This document shows positions 61,604 to 64,000 of a DNA stretch of 64,000 nt, piece by piece. Position 1 is the stretch's first letter. Every line of letters starts with the position of its first letter. A model generated the notes under the pieces. The model searched no databases, was not told the DNA's origin, and saw nothing but the letters and a program-made list of their open reading frames with translations. The stretch comes from Gossypium raimondii. Taxonomy: Eukaryota > Streptophyta > Magnoliopsida > Malvales > Malvaceae. A program made the translations under genes and the position numbers. Where the stretch lies: contig NC_068566.1 in the NCBI RefSeq assembly GCF_025698545.1, positions 2,649,362 through 2,713,361 of the forward strand, written 5' to 3'.

Positions 61604-64000
61604 ATTTAGACCCCATGCCAAATTAGCCTCCTTGTATAAATATCCCATCATTACTTCAACTTCCTGTACTGTATAACTTAATTATTATAATATTTTTAAT
61701 CAGTTATACAATTAAATAAATTTATTACCAAACATATTAAAAACATGTTTTGGGCAAATTATTTTTGAATCTTGGGCTCCGTTTCTTTCACTAAAAATGG
61801 CTTTGGGAAAATGATTTTAGAAAATAACTTATTTATTTTTGGAAAACTAATATTTTCTAGTGTTTGGATGAACTTGTGTAAAATATTTTCATTGTTTGGT
61901 AGATTTCTTAAAATATTTCATAAAATTGTTTTCAATAAAACAAACATATATTTGAGATTTATGATAAGTAGTGAATTGATTACAAAGTGATGTTAAGGTG
62001 AAATTATAGTAAATAGTGAATCTTCATGATGTTAAGGATTAAATTGTAAACTTTGTGAAATTTATAATTGAAACAAGAGAAGTGATATGCATGAAAATTT
62101 TGTTATTAAAATAACATATTATAATAAATTGTTTGATTAAAGTGCTTATATGGTGAAAAATAAATTACATGGAAATATGAACTAAATTTAAAATGTATAA
62201 AAGTTTTAGTGTGAAACAATTTAATAAGCGAATAAGGAAATTATGATAAAAGTTTAATGAATGTGTTATGAGATGATGAAATATGCATAAAGTATTGTAA
62301 ATGTGAAATTGTGGAAAAATATGGAATTTTTATGATGATAAGGACTAAATTGTTAAACTTGAGAAAATATGTGGACAAAATGATAGAAGCAAAATACATA
62401 GAAATTTGATATGTGAAACAAGATATTGAGATAAATTATGTGATTAAAGTGTAACAAGAAAGAAATTTGATTTAATATGATTAATTAGTGAATATTAAAC
62501 TTTTATGACAAAAAAGGACTAAATTGAAAAGTTATGAAATTTTATAAGAAAATATTTGATAAGTGAAGAATGTCGTAGAGAATGTAATATCTCAGTACTT
62601 TGACCTGATGCTCGAGTCGAGTATGGAAGTTTTACAGTGAATAAAGGGATAATTTTACGGTGTTTGGAAAACCTTTTAAGTTGACCATTCTATTTTATAT
62701 GAAATAAATATAAAAAAAATTAAACATATTTTCCGTAAAAACTTTTACATTTATTTACATTATTTTCACCTTATTTAAGAACTTTAAATGTTTTACCTTC
62801 TCAAACTCTTCCCTTTTGGGAATTAAATCTTTAATGATTCTTACACCATAATAAGTTAAACCTTTTAACTTTCTTCTCTCATTCTCTTTTAAATTGAAAA
62901 TTTGAAATTGTGAATTTTACCAACTAATTATTTTAGTTGCTAATAACATTATTCCATCATTTTCTTACACCTTTAAATTTTCTTCAAATATATGATTTGA
63001 TCCGATAAAAGTATTATCAAAGTTCAGGTTTGTTTTTGACATTTTTGGGACCTTAGGCGAAACAATAAATTGGGTCTCTTTTAAAAAAATTTATAAAATG
63101 TATTACAATAAAGTTGAAATTTTTTTGGGACCCTAAGAGATGAAGCATTTATGGTGACAAATTGAAAGCTCTAGGCATTTAATAAATTTATTTTAGTCTG
63201 AAATTTTTTTCTCATATTAAAAGGTGAAAAAATATTTTTTTGGGACTCCTTCCAGTCTTGGACCCTCGGCGGCTATACTCTCAAATAACCTCCAAAGTCA
63301 AGCCGGTTAAAGTCTTTATACTAAAATTCGAATTGCAACTTACGTAATTTACTCGATTGGTTCGATTTAATTCAAATAATCATCAAAATTAGTTGGGGGT
63401 GAAAAGTGAATTGTTTTCTGGAAGGTAGAAGGCCACTCCAAATTCAAGTAGCTGCCCACCGGTCCGATTAGCCGCCGTCGCATAAAAAATTAATGGCCAA
63501 TGCACCGCCGCCACCTCTCCTCCATTAAAACTATTATACGTTTTCAAAGACAAATCACGTGAGTGAGATTGACTATACAAACACTAAGCTATTTTATATT
63601 CGTCAACTTCCATACAATTAGATGCGAAATTCTTCATTTTTTTCTTTAAGCTGGAGTTACTAACTTTGTAATATATATATATATATACAATTATTATTAG
63701 TGATTAAGTGATATTATATATATTATTTAAATTTTTTATTAAGTTAGTGTTGATAGTTTTTTTTTTTATACTTTTCAGGTTCATTTTATAATTTATGTTC
63801 AAGATTTGTGGTTGTCCTTTTTAACAATGTAATCTCATTTGAATTCTGTTCTCTTTTTGAGAGTGTAATATGCCTTGCTACTGCACCCATAGTAAGTTAG
63901 AGTTATTAGTTAACTTGAAATCAATTCAGTTAGAATGATTTTAGTTAGAAAAATAATAGAGATAACCAAGTTAATTTTATACTTAGTTGAGTAAAGGGTG
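61604..64000. other. Repeat-rich gene-free end of window
   Basis: A copy related to the 4.24-kb Harbinger-like element starts near 61774 (GGGCTCCGTTTCTTTCAC) and continues to ~61945. From ~61945 to 62640 lies LTR-like sequence with three spaced copies of 'AAGGA.TAAATTG' (near 62034, 62339 and 62515), similar to LTRs I know from cotton Gypsy elements. A GC-richer patch at 63410-63580 has a minus-strand open frame of 63 codons without recognisable domain. An (AT) run is at ~63671-63687. No gene is supported. Confidence 0.45.

Noticed and set aside
63389-63580. 63-codon minus-strand ORF in a GC-richer patch
   Set aside because: No recognisable domain, no start context or neighbouring exon; kept only as a comment in the end-of-window entry.

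Overview
The window is nuclear DNA of a flowering plant, almost certainly a eudicot and probably a cotton relative (Malvaceae, Gossypium-like). The base is AT-rich. The genes are intron-containing plant housekeeping or developmental genes with GT-AG splice sites, and the intergenic space is packed with small inverted-repeat transposons. A LINE ORF1 fragment (EDRNTKK...DMVVD) and a hAT-like repeat rich in GGCCCGG resemble elements I know from cotton. The species assignment is inference; the plant assignment is secure.

Layout. 1-6.2 kb is repeats: a degenerate tandem duplication carrying a 9-bp-TSD MULE MITE, then a TTA-flanked Harbinger-like element with an internal 276-bp tandem duplication. 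6.2-8.2 kb is a decayed, intron-bearing pseudogene of a U-box/cyclophilin protein (PUB49/CYP65 type). 15.9-17.5 kb (+) is an intronless GRAS gene, SHORT-ROOT. 22.7-24.4 kb (-) is a glycoside hydrolase family 43-like gene. 26.4-27.2 kb holds LINE debris. 29.4-31.4 kb (+) is an ARL8-type small GTPase in six coding exons. 33.0-34.7 kb (-) is a telomere-repeat-binding (Myb/H1) protein in five coding exons. 37.4-41.5 kb (-) is N-acetylglutamate synthase in ten exons, with a second, diverged first exon about 4.5 kb upstream at 45.7-46.1 kb and a long-TIR MULE between them. 49.2-52.3 kb (+) is an RBM22/MAC5-type CCCH-RRM splicing factor. 55.2-57.4 kb (-) is a DUF4228/PADRE protein. The rest, to 64 kb, is repeats, including a hAT MITE with an 8-bp target duplication.

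The genes do not form a pathway. Their order is informative: PUB49-GH43-ARL8-TRB neighbours match a run I recall from Arabidopsis (At5g67530-At5g67580), while SHR, NAGS and the PADRE gene recall the At4g37240-At4g37670 area. The PUB49 copy sits in the expected place but has decayed.

Most noteworthy: a possible alternative first exon for NAGS, a non-canonical GC donor in NAGS intron 1, a uORF whose stop overlaps the SHR start codon (TGATG), and a MULE carrying eight ACGT-core motifs upstream of NAGS. No wholly new biological system was recognised.
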